In this document: piece after piece, positions 8,339-16,207 of the stretch
Position numbering within the stretch: the first letter of the stretch is position 1
Layout: each line of letters begins with the position of its first letter
NCBI RefSeq assembly: GCF_036924535.1
Contig: NZ_JAZHRT010000001.1
Span: 5,146,001-5,210,000 of the forward strand
DNA: 64,000 nt
Direction: 5' to 3'
From: Bradyrhizobium sp. AZCC 2262
Lineage (GTDB): Bacteria > Pseudomonadota > Alphaproteobacteria > Rhizobiales > Xanthobacteraceae
Translations under genes and position numbers: made by a program
The notes under the pieces: model-generated
The model's database searches: none
The model's input: only the letters and a program-made list of their open reading frames with translations
What the model was told of the DNA's origin: nothing

Positions 8339-10546
8339 TCAATTCAAGGAAGGCGGTTCGCCCGGCCCGGTCGGGATATTGTTCGGCTTGCGTCCGGTGA
8401 TCATCGGAATGATCTCGTCACGTGCGCCGAAAGCCTGCACCGAGCCCTGATGCAGGATCATGATCTTGTCGACGCTCATCAGCAGCGCCGCGCGCTGGGT
8501 GATCGTCACGGTCGTGATCTGCTTTTCCTTGGCGCGCAGCAACGCCCTGGCGAGCGCCCGCTCGCCATTGGCGTCCAGATTCGAATTCGGCTCGTCGAGC
8601 ACGATCAGGCGCGGGTTGCCGTAGAATGCGCGCGCCAGCCCGATCCGCTGCCGCTGGCCGCCGGACAGCGGGCTGCCGTCCATGCCAACGATGGTCTCGT
8701 AGCCCTGGGCAAAGCTCGAGATCATCTCATGCACATCGGCGGTCTCGGCGGCGTCGAACACATCCTCGTCGCGTGCGTCGTCACGCATGCGGCCGATGTT
8801 GGCCTTGATGGACGCCGGGAACAGTTGCACATCTTGCGGCAGGTAGCCCACGCTCTCGCCGAACTGGCGTGGATCCCAGTTGCGCAGGTCCATCATGTCG
8901 AGCCTGACGCTACCCGCGGTCGGGATGATCGATCCGACCAGCATGCGGGCCAGCATGGTTTTCCCGGTGCCGGAGTCTCCGACGATGGCAAGCGATTCCC
9001 CGGGCTTCAACTGAAAGCTGATTCCGTTCAGGATCACCTTCTTGTTCGGCGGCGGCACGTAGAGAATGCGCTCGACATTGAGATATCCGGCAGGACGCGG
9101 CAGGCGCAGCCGCTCCAGGTTGAGCGGCGAGTTCAGCAACAGCGTCCTGACGCGGGCATAGGCCGACCGCGCCTGCACGAAGCTGCGCCAGCCTTCGATG
9201 GTGCCCTCCAGCGGCGCCAGCGCGCGGCTCGCCACGATCGAGGCCGCAATCACCATGCCGCTGGTCATCTGACTCTCCAGCGCCAGCCATGCGCCCCAGC
9301 CCAGGATGGCGATCTGGGTGCACAGCCGCAGGAACTTCGACAACCCCGTCATCAGGATGTTGAGATCCTGTCCTTTCACCTGCGCCTTCAGCGACTCCAC
9401 GGTTTCGCGGCCCCAAACCTGGACGCCTTCCGGAATCATGCCCATCGCATTGATGACCTGGGCATTGCGGGCCATCGATTCCGCCGTCAGGTTTGCCCTG
9501 GCGCCGTAATTGTTGGCCTGGGTGAACGGGATCGCGGTGACGCGCTGGTTCAGCAGCGCCACAATGACCAGCGCGACGCCCGCCCCCAGCACGATAAATC
9601 CGAGATGCGGATGGATTAGGAACACCACGGCGAAATAGACCGGCGCCACCGGCGTATCGAACATCGTCAGCAACACCGGACCGGTAATGAACGAGCGCAG
9701 GTGCTGCAGGTCCGCCAGTGTCTGGAATTCGCGGCTGGATCCGCCCTGCGCGGCCTTGGCGGCGGCGCTCAGGACCGGTCCACCCAGCCGGGCTTCGGTT
9801 TCGACCGCAACCCGCATCAGGATGATGCGGCGCATCATATCCATCAGCACATGCGCGGTGATCGCGATGATCACGATGATGGTCAGCATCACCAGCGTGT
9901 CCGTGCTGCGGCTGGTCAGCACGCGATCGGACATGTTGAACAGGTAGATCGGAATGGCGAGCACCAGCAGGTTGACCGCAACCGAGAACAATCCCACGGT
10001 CACCAGATTGCGGCGGGCGTTCGCCAGGCCGCTGCCGAGCACGTCCCTGAATTCATTGTCGCTGGAACGCCTATGCAGCGGTGGCGAGCCGCCGCCGCCA
10101 CCGCCACCTCTTCCGCCGCCTGAAGAGCCGCCACCGTCCTTGTCGCCGCCCGTGCGCAGCGGGGGAGCCGGGACCGCCTGCTCGATCACGACGGTGGACC
10201 CCGGCGGGGTCTTCGCTTCCGTCTTCGCTTCCGTCTTGATTTCCGGCTTGGCTTCGGTTTTTACTTCAGCCTTGACTTCCGTCCTGGCCTTCTCCCGCCG
10301 GAATGGCTCGACCGATGCCGGCTCGGCCGTCTTGGCGTCAGCGGTCCTGGCGTCAACCGTCCTGGCGTCAGCCGGGCCACTGTTCTCGTCGGCAAATTTG
10401 ACGTGCGGATCTTCGGCGCGCGAAGGCGGCGGATCAAACCACGGACGAAGCGGAATTATCTTGGCTGTGCTCGCCGTTGCTTCGTCATGCTGGCTCAAGC
10501 GCAAGCTCCCGGCGCCGCCGCCTGGACGATCATCCCAGCCCCACAT
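8339..10546 (-). CDS. Type I secretion ABC permease/ATPase (PrtD family) with long disordered N-terminus
   Basis: 735 residues. Residues 1-160 are low complexity: a KTEAK/KAEVK repeat, then a poly-Gly run. Residues about 170-450 are the six-helix exporter domain; the nucleotide-binding domain has a Walker A GDSGTGKT, signature LSGGQRQRIGLARA and Walker B LIVLDEPNSNLD, plus an H-loop position reading TITQR where His is usual, giving Gln. PrtD-type exporters secrete proteins with C-terminal signals. ATG 10546 has AGAGG at 7 nt. It sits between the 645-residue repeat protein and the HlyD gene, so the repeat protein and the small low-complexity protein are its likely cargo. The N-terminal extension could recruit substrate. 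Confidence 0.93.
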   Translation of the reverse strand: MWGWDDRPGGGAGSLRLSQHDEATASTAKIIPLRPWFDPPPSRAEDPHVKFADENSGPADARTVDARTADAKTAEPASVEPFRREKARTEVKAEVKTEAKPEIKTEAKTEAKTPPGSTVVIEQAVPAPPLRTGGDKDGGGSSGGGRGGGGGGGSPPLHRRSSDNEFRDVLGSGLANARRNLVTVGLFSVAVNLLVLAIPIYLFNMSDRVLTSRSTDTLVMLTIIVIIAITAHVLMDMMRRIILMRVAVETEARLGGPVLSAAAKAAQGGSSREFQTLADLQHLRSFITGPVLLTMFDTPVAPVYFAVVFLIHPHLGFIVLGAGVALVIVALLNQRVTAIPFTQANNYGARANLTAESMARNAQVINAMGMIPEGVQVWGRETVESLKAQVKGQDLNILMTGLSKFLRLCTQIAILGWGAWLALESQMTSGMVIAASIVASRALAPLEGTIEGWRSFVQARSAYARVRTLLLNSPLNLERLRLPRPAGYLNVERILYVPPPNKKVILNGISFQLKPGESLAIVGDSGTGKTMLARMLVGSIIPTAGSVRLDMMDLRNWDPRQFGESVGYLPQDVQLFPASIKANIGRMRDDARDEDVFDAAETADVHEMISSFAQGYETIVGMDGSPLSGGQRQRIGLARAFYGNPRLIVLDEPNSNLDANGERALARALLRAKEKQITTVTITQRAALLMSVDKIMILHQGSVQAFGARDEIIPMITGRKPNNIPTGPGEPPSLN

Positions 10547-10594
10547 TTGAAACCTCTTCTGCAACTGCAATAAACAAAACAACTGCCCTTGCCG

Positions 10595-12532
10595 CTAATG
10601 CAGCACGCTCGCCATCGGGTCTGAATGCACCGAATTGACGATTGCTGCCGGCGGCGGGCTCGCCGCGTCCTGCGGATGGTCATCGACGAAAGCAATGAGT
10701 TCGGTCACCAGCGCGTTGGTATCGGCGTTGACGGCATGATCCGCCCCTGTCGGCACCAGATCGGCCTGCACCAGAATGGAGTCGGTGTAGATCTGTCCCT
10801 TGACGTATGTGGCGTCAGGATTGACGTCGACGATCGCGGCGTCGTTGTGCAGTTGATTGCCGCCGGTGGCGACCGACTGCGTCACGGTCCCGTTGGGATC
10901 AAGCGCCATCAAATCGGCCAACGGCTGGTTCTGAAGCTGATACATCACGTCGGCGTCGGAGGTGACGTTGGTCTGCCAGACCGCATTGACGTCGTAATAG
11001 TCTCCGGTGATGTAGAGCACCTTGAGAGGGCCGCCATGGCCGATAAGGGCGCCGGCCAGTTGCGGATCGAGCGATGTCATGCCGGCGGCCAGCAGGCTTT
11101 GGATCAGTTCGAGGTTTCCCGGCAGTTCGTCGAAGGTATCGCCGCCATAATTTGCAATCGCGGCTTCGTTCATCAAGCTGTTGTCGCCTGAGTTCGCCGA
11201 TTGAGACGGATCTGCGCCGTCGGCCGACATCACGATCTTGTCGTTGTTCAACAGGATGTTGTTTTGAAAGATCACGTTCAGGCCGTGATAGCTGCCCTTG
11301 ATGATGATCAGGTCGTATTGAATGCTGCCGTCATAGATCAGAGCCAGATTGCCTTGCTCATTGTTGCCACCGACGAGATTGTAGTGAGAACTGCTGCTGA
11401 CCTGCGTTGCCACATCGTTGTCGGAGAGATAGTTGACCTGAGCCGCCGCATGAACGCTGTAGTAGTCGCCATCGACCACGTCGACGCTCCAGTTCGGGCC
11501 GGCCGCGTGGGCCGCGAAGCCGGTGTAGAGGCTTGGGTTCTGCGCGAAATCGGCGATGTTGGTCGCGACGTCCTGGTTGTTGTTGGCTGCCGAGGGCTCG
11601 TGCTGGCCGCCCGATACGCTGATGTGGCCGTGATCGACGGTCGTGTTGGTCTGGAAGATGGCATTGGTCTTGAAATAATCTCCCATCACCACCATGGTGC
11701 GGGCACCCTCGCCGATGTCGACGATCAGCGCGGCGTTGATACTGAAGTTGCCGCCCAACGAGGCCCACTGGCCGATTCCGTCTCCGGTGTCCGGCAATTT
11801 TTCCGGCTCGGCCGGCGGCGCCGGTTCCGACGGCCGCTCCTGCAGCTCGCCGTTGACATAGTAGCCAGGGGTTACCGAGTGCGCATCCGGTGTGCCGCCG
11901 CGTTCGGCCCAGGCCGCGTCGTGAGCGATCACGAAATCGGTCGCGCCGCCGTCGGTCTGCGGCATCTGCCAGTTGACGGGAATCTGGGCGTTGGCGTCGG
12001 CCGCCAACTGCTCGATGGTGGCCATCGCATCGCTGTTGAGGCGATCGATCAGAGGTTCAACCACGGCCAGTGCATTCGCTGGTAGATTTGCGTCGTCATC
12101 ATGCATGAAGTTGTACTGGTGAACCGTCAGTTGGGTCTGCTCGCCGCCGTCCTGGTAGTGCACCCTGACGTGATGCTCGCCACCGCCTCCGCCGCCGCCG
12201 CCCACCGGTTTCGGCAGCGGTACGTTCGGTGTCTGCGAACGCGGAAAGAAATCGGAATCGTCGTCCAGTGGACCATGGAGCAACTTGAGCGGGCCGCCCC
12301 GGGGGAAATGGATCGGATCGTCCGGCATCAGCTCCGGCACTGGGCCTGCCGCGGTGTCCATGTCATCAGGCGCGAAGCGATAATCGTAATTCGGTCGCAG
12401 CGTCGTGTAGTCGTCGGACGGACGAGGCGTGAGACTGTCATCGTATTCAACGCGGTCGCGGGCGATGTCGTGGAAGATCTGCAGATATCCTGCGAAGTGG
12501 GAAATGATTTCAACGAAGCTCGCTGACGCCAT
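10595..12532 (-). CDS. Large Asn/Asp-rich repeat protein, probable type I secretion substrate
   Basis: 645 residues, not recognised as a named family. Residues 110-118 are a poly-Gly run. The C-terminal half holds five related units whose cores read GDYFKTNAIFQTN (284), GDYYSVHAAAQVN (355), GSYHGLNVIFQNN (413), GDYYDVNAVWQTN (510) and a degenerate GQIYTDSILVQAD (579), most preceded by GGN-x-x-N-AAI. There are no GGxGxDxxx RTX repeats and no N-terminal signal peptide. ATG 12532 has a very strong GGGGAGG site. It lies 48 bp before the exporter gene. The regular N-A-x-x-Q-x-N spacing suggests a beta-solenoid or amyloid-like surface protein; this is inference. Confidence 0.8.
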   Translation of the reverse strand: MASASFVEIISHFAGYLQIFHDIARDRVEYDDSLTPRPSDDYTTLRPNYDYRFAPDDMDTAAGPVPELMPDDPIHFPRGGPLKLLHGPLDDDSDFFPRSQTPNVPLPKPVGGGGGGGGEHHVRVHYQDGGEQTQLTVHQYNFMHDDDANLPANALAVVEPLIDRLNSDAMATIEQLAADANAQIPVNWQMPQTDGGATDFVIAHDAAWAERGGTPDAHSVTPGYYVNGELQERPSEPAPPAEPEKLPDTGDGIGQWASLGGNFSINAALIVDIGEGARTMVVMGDYFKTNAIFQTNTTVDHGHISVSGGQHEPSAANNNQDVATNIADFAQNPSLYTGFAAHAAGPNWSVDVVDGDYYSVHAAAQVNYLSDNDVATQVSSSSHYNLVGGNNEQGNLALIYDGSIQYDLIIIKGSYHGLNVIFQNNILLNNDKIVMSADGADPSQSANSGDNSLMNEAAIANYGGDTFDELPGNLELIQSLLAAGMTSLDPQLAGALIGHGGPLKVLYITGDYYDVNAVWQTNVTSDADVMYQLQNQPLADLMALDPNGTVTQSVATGGNQLHNDAAIVDVNPDATYVKGQIYTDSILVQADLVPTGADHAVNADTNALVTELIAFVDDHPQDAASPPPAAIVNSVHSDPMASVLH

Positions 12533-12629
12533 GGGAACCTCCCCGTCACCGTGAACCGGCGGAGCCGCGGTACGGCCATCAGTTCTTGTCGGCGACTGCA
12601 GCGACTGAAATGGAAAATGACTGGCAAAA

Positions 12630-12662
12630 GACCCGCGCGGCAAACGCCGCGCGGGTCATACG
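12630..12662 (-). terminator. Intrinsic terminator/attenuator inside the secretion operon
   Basis: A perfect 12-bp stem (12630-12641 with 12646-12657) and 4-nt loop lies 11 bp downstream of the 262-residue gene's stop. On the minus strand it is followed by CTTTTG. Located between two same-strand genes, it should partly end transcription and make the first gene more highly expressed than the exporter genes. Confidence 0.75.
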
Positions 12663-12667
12663 CGAGA

Positions 12668-13456
12668 CTAAAGCGTATCGTGAGAATCGGTCAGATCGTG
12701 ACCGGCGACCTCCATGGTGATGCTGTTGAACTGGATGTTCGCACCCTGGGTGATGTTCTGATCGAAGGCAGACTGGTTCAGAATTGCATCGGCATGTGAA
12801 ACAATGCCGGCGCCGGCGCCTATCGCATCGCCCATATGCGCACCGTCGATCTTGGATTCGCCGCCCTCGATCTTGGCGTCCATATCGAAGCCGGAGCCCG
12901 GATAGGATCCGCCGCCGCCGCTGTAGGAGGTAGTCGAGGTGTTGACGTCCTGATCGGCCAAATTGTTGACCTGATCAATGTTGAACTGGTTGCCACCACC
13001 GTTCAGCGTCTGGTTCACGACGTCAGGCATGACGATGGAATCGGTCGCGGTGAAGTGGTTGAGATCGATGACGGGGCTGCTCAGCCCATCCGCCTTCAGG
13101 TCGAGGTCGACATCCACGTTTACGTCGACGTTGACCTTGTTGTCGACGGTATTTTCGATCTTGTTGTCGATGTCGTTGTCGACCTTGTTGTCGACCTTGT
13201 TGTCGAGGGAGTTATCGACCTTGTTGTCGAGCTTGTTCTCGTTCTCGTTCGAGTTCTTGTTATCGTTCTTGTTGTCGTTGTCGTTCTCGCTCTTGGAATC
13301 CAGCGACTGCACGGCGAACTGCAATTGGCCCTGGCCCTGGCCTTGACCCTGCAACTGAGCCTGGAGATTGGCCTGCGCCTGCGCTTGGTCTTGCTTCTGG
13401 TCCTGATCCTGGTCCTGGTTGTTCTTGGGGTCGTACTTCTTCTGTGGCTTACCCAT
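12668..13456 (-). CDS. Low-complexity Q-rich and DN-repeat protein, probable secreted protein
   Basis: 262 residues; not recognised. Residues 13-47 alternate Q with D, A or G; residues 56-120 are a near-periodic run of N, D, K and hydrophobics built on VDNKVDN units that passes into a VDVDLDL strand; residues 150-170 read NGGGNQFNIDQVNNLADQD, resembling the GGN motifs of the neighbouring 645-residue protein; residues 178-190 are a Gly/Ser linker. There is no signal peptide. ATG 13456 has AGGAG at 7 nt. First gene of the operon and followed by a terminator hairpin, so it is likely the most abundant product and a cargo of the exporter. Function unknown. Confidence 0.75.
   Translation of the reverse strand: MGKPQKKYDPKNNQDQDQDQKQDQAQAQANLQAQLQGQGQGQGQLQFAVQSLDSKSENDNDNKNDNKNSNENENKLDNKVDNSLDNKVDNKVDNDIDNKIENTVDNKVNVDVNVDVDLDLKADGLSSPVIDLNHFTATDSIVMPDVVNQTLNGGGNQFNIDQVNNLADQDVNTSTTSYSGGGGSYPGSGFDMDAKIEGGESKIDGAHMGDAIGAGAGIVSHADAILNQSAFDQNITQGANIQFNSITMEVAGHDLTDSHDTL
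13106..13291. repeat. Short tandem DNA repeat encoding the DN repeats
   Basis: About 185 bp dominated by permutations of a 12-bp unit of the type ttgttgtcgacc on the plus strand. It codes for the VDNK repeats of the 262-residue protein. All unit lengths keep the frame, so copy number can change without breaking the gene. Confidence 0.8.
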
Positions 13457-13759
13457 GACGAGCTCCTGCGGTTGGAGCATCGCGGACGGAACGAGATCGC
13501 TGATCTTCTAAGTCTGCGGTCTTCGAAGCGCGGCGGTGCTCTTTGCGTCGGTTCTTCCGACCGCCGGCGCCTCCGCTTTATTGCGGATGCCGGCCTGGTC
13601 AGGATGCCGCCATACGTTCGCCAACAACATGCACGCATTAGATGCAGCGCAGTATCTTGCGATATCAACCATTGACGCGGCTGATGCTCAAAAAGATTCA
13701 GTCTTTCAATGACCAAGCGTGGGAAGAGGCTGGCCGCCGCCCGCCATCAGCGACCTGCT
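13457..13759. other. Intergenic, leader of the secretion operon
   Basis: No gene supported. It must contain the minus-strand promoter of the secretion operon and the 3' flank of the 13760 gene. No clear operator or terminator was recognised. Confidence 0.5.
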
Positions 13760-14353
13760 TTAGGCCGCATCGAGGGGCACGCTCCGTGGCTGTGCGCCGC
13801 AGACATGCGCTTCAAGACGCGGCAGCAGATCCCAGATATCGCGGTTGATTTTCGTCATTTCGTGGGTCGTCCGCACCATCTCCTGCAGACGGCTTTCGTC
13901 CAGCGCCTTGATCTCTCCGAACCTCAGGCTCGACCTGGTTTCCATCAATCGCATCGATTGCGTGTGGGTGATGGCGCCCGAGGAATCGAAGATGAACATG
14001 CAGTGATTCAATTCATTGCGGACCTTGGTCGACTCCGAGAAGCGCTCGATGAGAGCCGTCAGATTTTTCGACAACGCCTTGTCGCCAACCCTGATTTTGG
14101 CCAGTCGCTGGATCAGATCGAGTCTCGCGCGGGTCGTGTTCAGTGTCGCGAACACGACCGCGGCGGAAGCCTCGTCGGTGCGCAAAAGGATCATCAGCAC
14201 GTAGATGAAAAGGCTTTCGTTGTTCGACCAGCTGCAGATCAGGTTTCCCATCAGGGCGAGAACGAATGTGCGACGATCCGCCGAGGCGGGAGCCGCGGCC
14301 GCGAGCACTTCAAAGTCCGGTTTTGGAGGCAGCTTGCTGACAAACATGGCCAT
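13760..14353 (-). CDS. Hypothetical protein with a HEPN-like RNELNH motif
   Basis: About 197 residues, helical, no signal peptide. The C-terminal half contains KVRNELNHCMF, which fits the R-x4-H motif of HEPN nucleases, followed by a beta-like SSGAITHTQSMRL strand and a final helix with MVRTTHEMTKINRDIWDLL. Two in-frame ATGs (14353 and 14347) follow GGAAA; the longer upstream frame is low quality. Same strand as the secretion operon, 303 bp upstream of it. I do not recognise a named family; the HEPN match is one motif only. Confidence 0.65.
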   Translation of the reverse strand: MAMFVSKLPPKPDFEVLAAAAPASADRRTFVLALMGNLICSWSNNESLFIYVLMILLRTDEASAAVVFATLNTTRARLDLIQRLAKIRVGDKALSKNLTALIERFSESTKVRNELNHCMFIFDSSGAITHTQSMRLMETRSSLRFGEIKALDESRLQEMVRTTHEMTKINRDIWDLLPRLEAHVCGAQPRSVPLDAA

Positions 14354-14706
14354 ATTTCCGCAAATACAGGCCGGCGGATCGTAATGGCTTCGTCGCCAAG
14401 GAGGTACATATCGAAAGATATAGTCGCAAAAGTTGGGCTCATTGGTGTTTGCAATTACAAAATGTCGCTTTTCTGCTGCTTTCTTGCTGTAGTTCCCTTG
14501 TTTTCGACGACTTCTTGTCACACCTCCGCTTCCTGTTGTCACATTCCCGTTTCTTGGCATTCCGTTGTAACAAGAGTAAAGTTTTATGCACAATTTAGAT
14601 GCTAAGTGATCTGTTTCACAGCGGCCTAGAACGGGTTCGAGGCAATCTATCGATAGTCAAGGATTTGATGATCGATGGTCATGCGACGTAATTTAAGGGG
14701 CGCGTT
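14354..14706. other. Divergent intergenic region, AT-rich
   Basis: About 350 bp, clearly richer in A+T than its surroundings, between the HEPN-like gene and the LuxR-type regulator. It probably holds promoters in both directions. No tRNA, repeat array or convincing small gene was seen. Confidence 0.5.
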
Positions 14707-15582
14707 ATGTCAGTCCCGTTTAGGAAGACGGTTTTCCTCGTAGACGCGATGGCCTTCCGACGAGCTCGCGCAGAGAGCTTCTTAAATCCGTGGGCCCAAA
14801 ACGAAAGCGTCGAACTGATTTCGCTCGATCCCGACGAAGCCCACTCAAAACTCGTCGAGCGCGCGGCATGCGACATGCTGATTTACAGCGTCGGCGCTCC
14901 CTCTCCCCACGAGGTCTTTACCGAGATACAGGTGATACATACCCTTCGCCGCGACGCGGCGCTCGCCATCGTCTCCGACGATGAAAAACCCGCGACCGTT
15001 CTCGCTGCAATGCGTTGCGGGGCCCAGGGTTATTTCAGCAATTCCATGCCGCCCGAGCTTGCCTTGCAGGCGCTTTCGTTCGTCCTCCATGGCGGCACGT
15101 ATTTTCCACCGACGGCCATCCTGGCCAGCCAGACCTTCAGCAATCCGGCGCCCATCGAACACAGACAGCCGGACCTTCTCCCGGAGCAACCGCTTCCGGG
15201 ACCTGACCTGCAGACGCAGGCGCCGCCTCTCGGGCCGTACGACGGCCCTTACGCGCACCAAGTCTCCCTTTTCGACGACAAGGCGGCGATCGTACCACGC
15301 GACCACGGCTTCAACGGCGCCCGGCATACGCCCGAGTTCACCGAGCGGCAGTATGCCGTGCTCGTTTGTCTCTGCCAGGGCGACCCCAACAAGGTAATCG
15401 GTCGCAAGCTCGGCATGACCGAAACGACCGTGAAAGTCCATGTCCGCGAAATCATGCGCAAGCTTGGCGTAAGCAACCGGACCCAGGTCGCGATTGCCGC
15501 GGCGCACGTCTGCACAGAAGGTCCCATCGAGCTGGCTCCCGCGGATTCACCCATGGTGGTCAGGTCGCCCATACCTAATTAG
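14707..15582 (+). CDS. LuxR-family regulator with degenerate receiver domain
   Basis: 291 residues. Residues 8-140 have the fold pattern of a response-regulator receiver, but the strand that should carry the phospho-acceptor reads DMLIYSVGAP, with Ser61 at the Asp position, so phosphorylation is unlikely. A Pro/Gln-rich linker (160-200) leads to a C-terminal LuxR helix-turn-helix at about 225-285 (FTERQYAVLVCLCQG...NKVIGRKLGMTETTVKVHV). AAGGGG precedes the ATG by 6 nt. It is the nearest regulator to the secretion operon and may control it, but no binding site was identified. Confidence 0.85.
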   Translation: MSVPFRKTVFLVDAMAFRRARAESFLNPWAQNESVELISLDPDEAHSKLVERAACDMLIYSVGAPSPHEVFTEIQVIHTLRRDAALAIVSDDEKPATVLAAMRCGAQGYFSNSMPPELALQALSFVLHGGTYFPPTAILASQTFSNPAPIEHRQPDLLPEQPLPGPDLQTQAPPLGPYDGPYAHQVSLFDDKAAIVPRDHGFNGARHTPEFTERQYAVLVCLCQGDPNKVIGRKLGMTETTVKVHVREIMRKLGVSNRTQVAIAAAHVCTEGPIELAPADSPMVVRSPIPN

Positions 15583-16077
15583 CGATGTTTTTTTGGCGCT
15601 GCGTGCCAAGCCACTGCGCCACACCCATCCGTGCGGAACTGAATCAGCAGCCGATCTGTTCCACAATCAGCGCGTTCGAGTAGACACCAGCTCATTGGTA
15701 CTAATCCTTCCGACGTAGCGGTTCACGAAAGAGCAGGTACTGCGCGGTTTTTGCCTCCCTCGTTCCCCTTGTCATCGCTCCTGCCACAATTCGCTGTGGG
15801 GACGCAGTTCCAAAGAAAAAGCCGGGCCCCGGGTGGTGCTTTCGCACCGCCAACGGCGCGCCTACCGCGCATCAATAACCTGGCACGCGCCCGAACAGTT
15901 TCGGCCGAAATAACGCTCGATCAGCCCCATGGATGCGCGGGTCCGGCTTTAGCTTCCTCCATCTCCCCCGGCGGTCTGTCAGGCAGCGCCTCGTTTGCGG
16001 AAAGCGGCGGCGGCCCGTTGCAATCCCGGAATATATGATTATCGTCATATAACAGCGACCGAACAGGAGAAGCCGTG
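15583..16077. other. Intergenic region upstream of the disrupted thiolase gene
   Basis: No gene supported over about 495 bp. It contains a weak TTGGC/GCCAA hairpin (15593-15609) and, near the 3' end, an inverted repeat described separately. Confidence 0.5.
16033..16050. promoter_or_regulatory. Inverted repeat in the thiolase promoter
   Basis: ATATGA at 16033-16038 and TCATAT at 16045-16050 form a perfect 6-6-6 inverted repeat 28 bp before the thiolase ATG. This is the usual size and place of a TetR-type operator. No TetR gene is nearby. Confidence 0.4.
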
Positions 16078-16207
16078 ATGTCCACAAGCCCCGATCCCGT
16101 CGTCATCCTTTCCGCCGCCCGCACGCCGCTTGGCCGGTTCATGGGCGAATTGTCCCCCTTCAGCGCGCACAAGCTCGGTGCGCACGTGATCGGCGCCGCG
16201 CTGGAGC
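16078..16207 (+). pseudogene. Acetyl-CoA acetyltransferase (thiolase), 5' part split by IS
   Basis: First 43 codons of a thiolase, beginning with DPVVILSAARTPLGRF. ATG 16078 has AGGAGA 8 nt upstream. The frame is broken at 16208 by the insertion sequence. Removing the element and one copy of the 9-bp duplication restores an uninterrupted 398-residue thiolase with the part at 17638-18704. Confidence 0.92.

Noticed and set aside
8213..9619. Plus-strand open frame (468 codons) opposite the exporter and adaptor genes
   Set aside because: Antisense to conserved ABC and HlyD motifs; no ribosome site or recognisable domain.
10595..12532. RTX adhesin or toxin
   Set aside because: No GGxGxDxxx repeats are present anywhere in the protein despite the Gly- and Asp-rich composition.
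13106..13291. CRISPR-like array
   Set aside because: Units are about 12 bp, adjoin without unique spacers and lie in frame within a coding sequence; no cas genes are near.
12836..13675. Plus-strand frame of Val/Leu/Asp repeats opposite the low-complexity gene
   Set aside because: Its repeats are the complement of the DN repeats; the minus strand has the ribosome site, flanking non-repeat domains and operon context.
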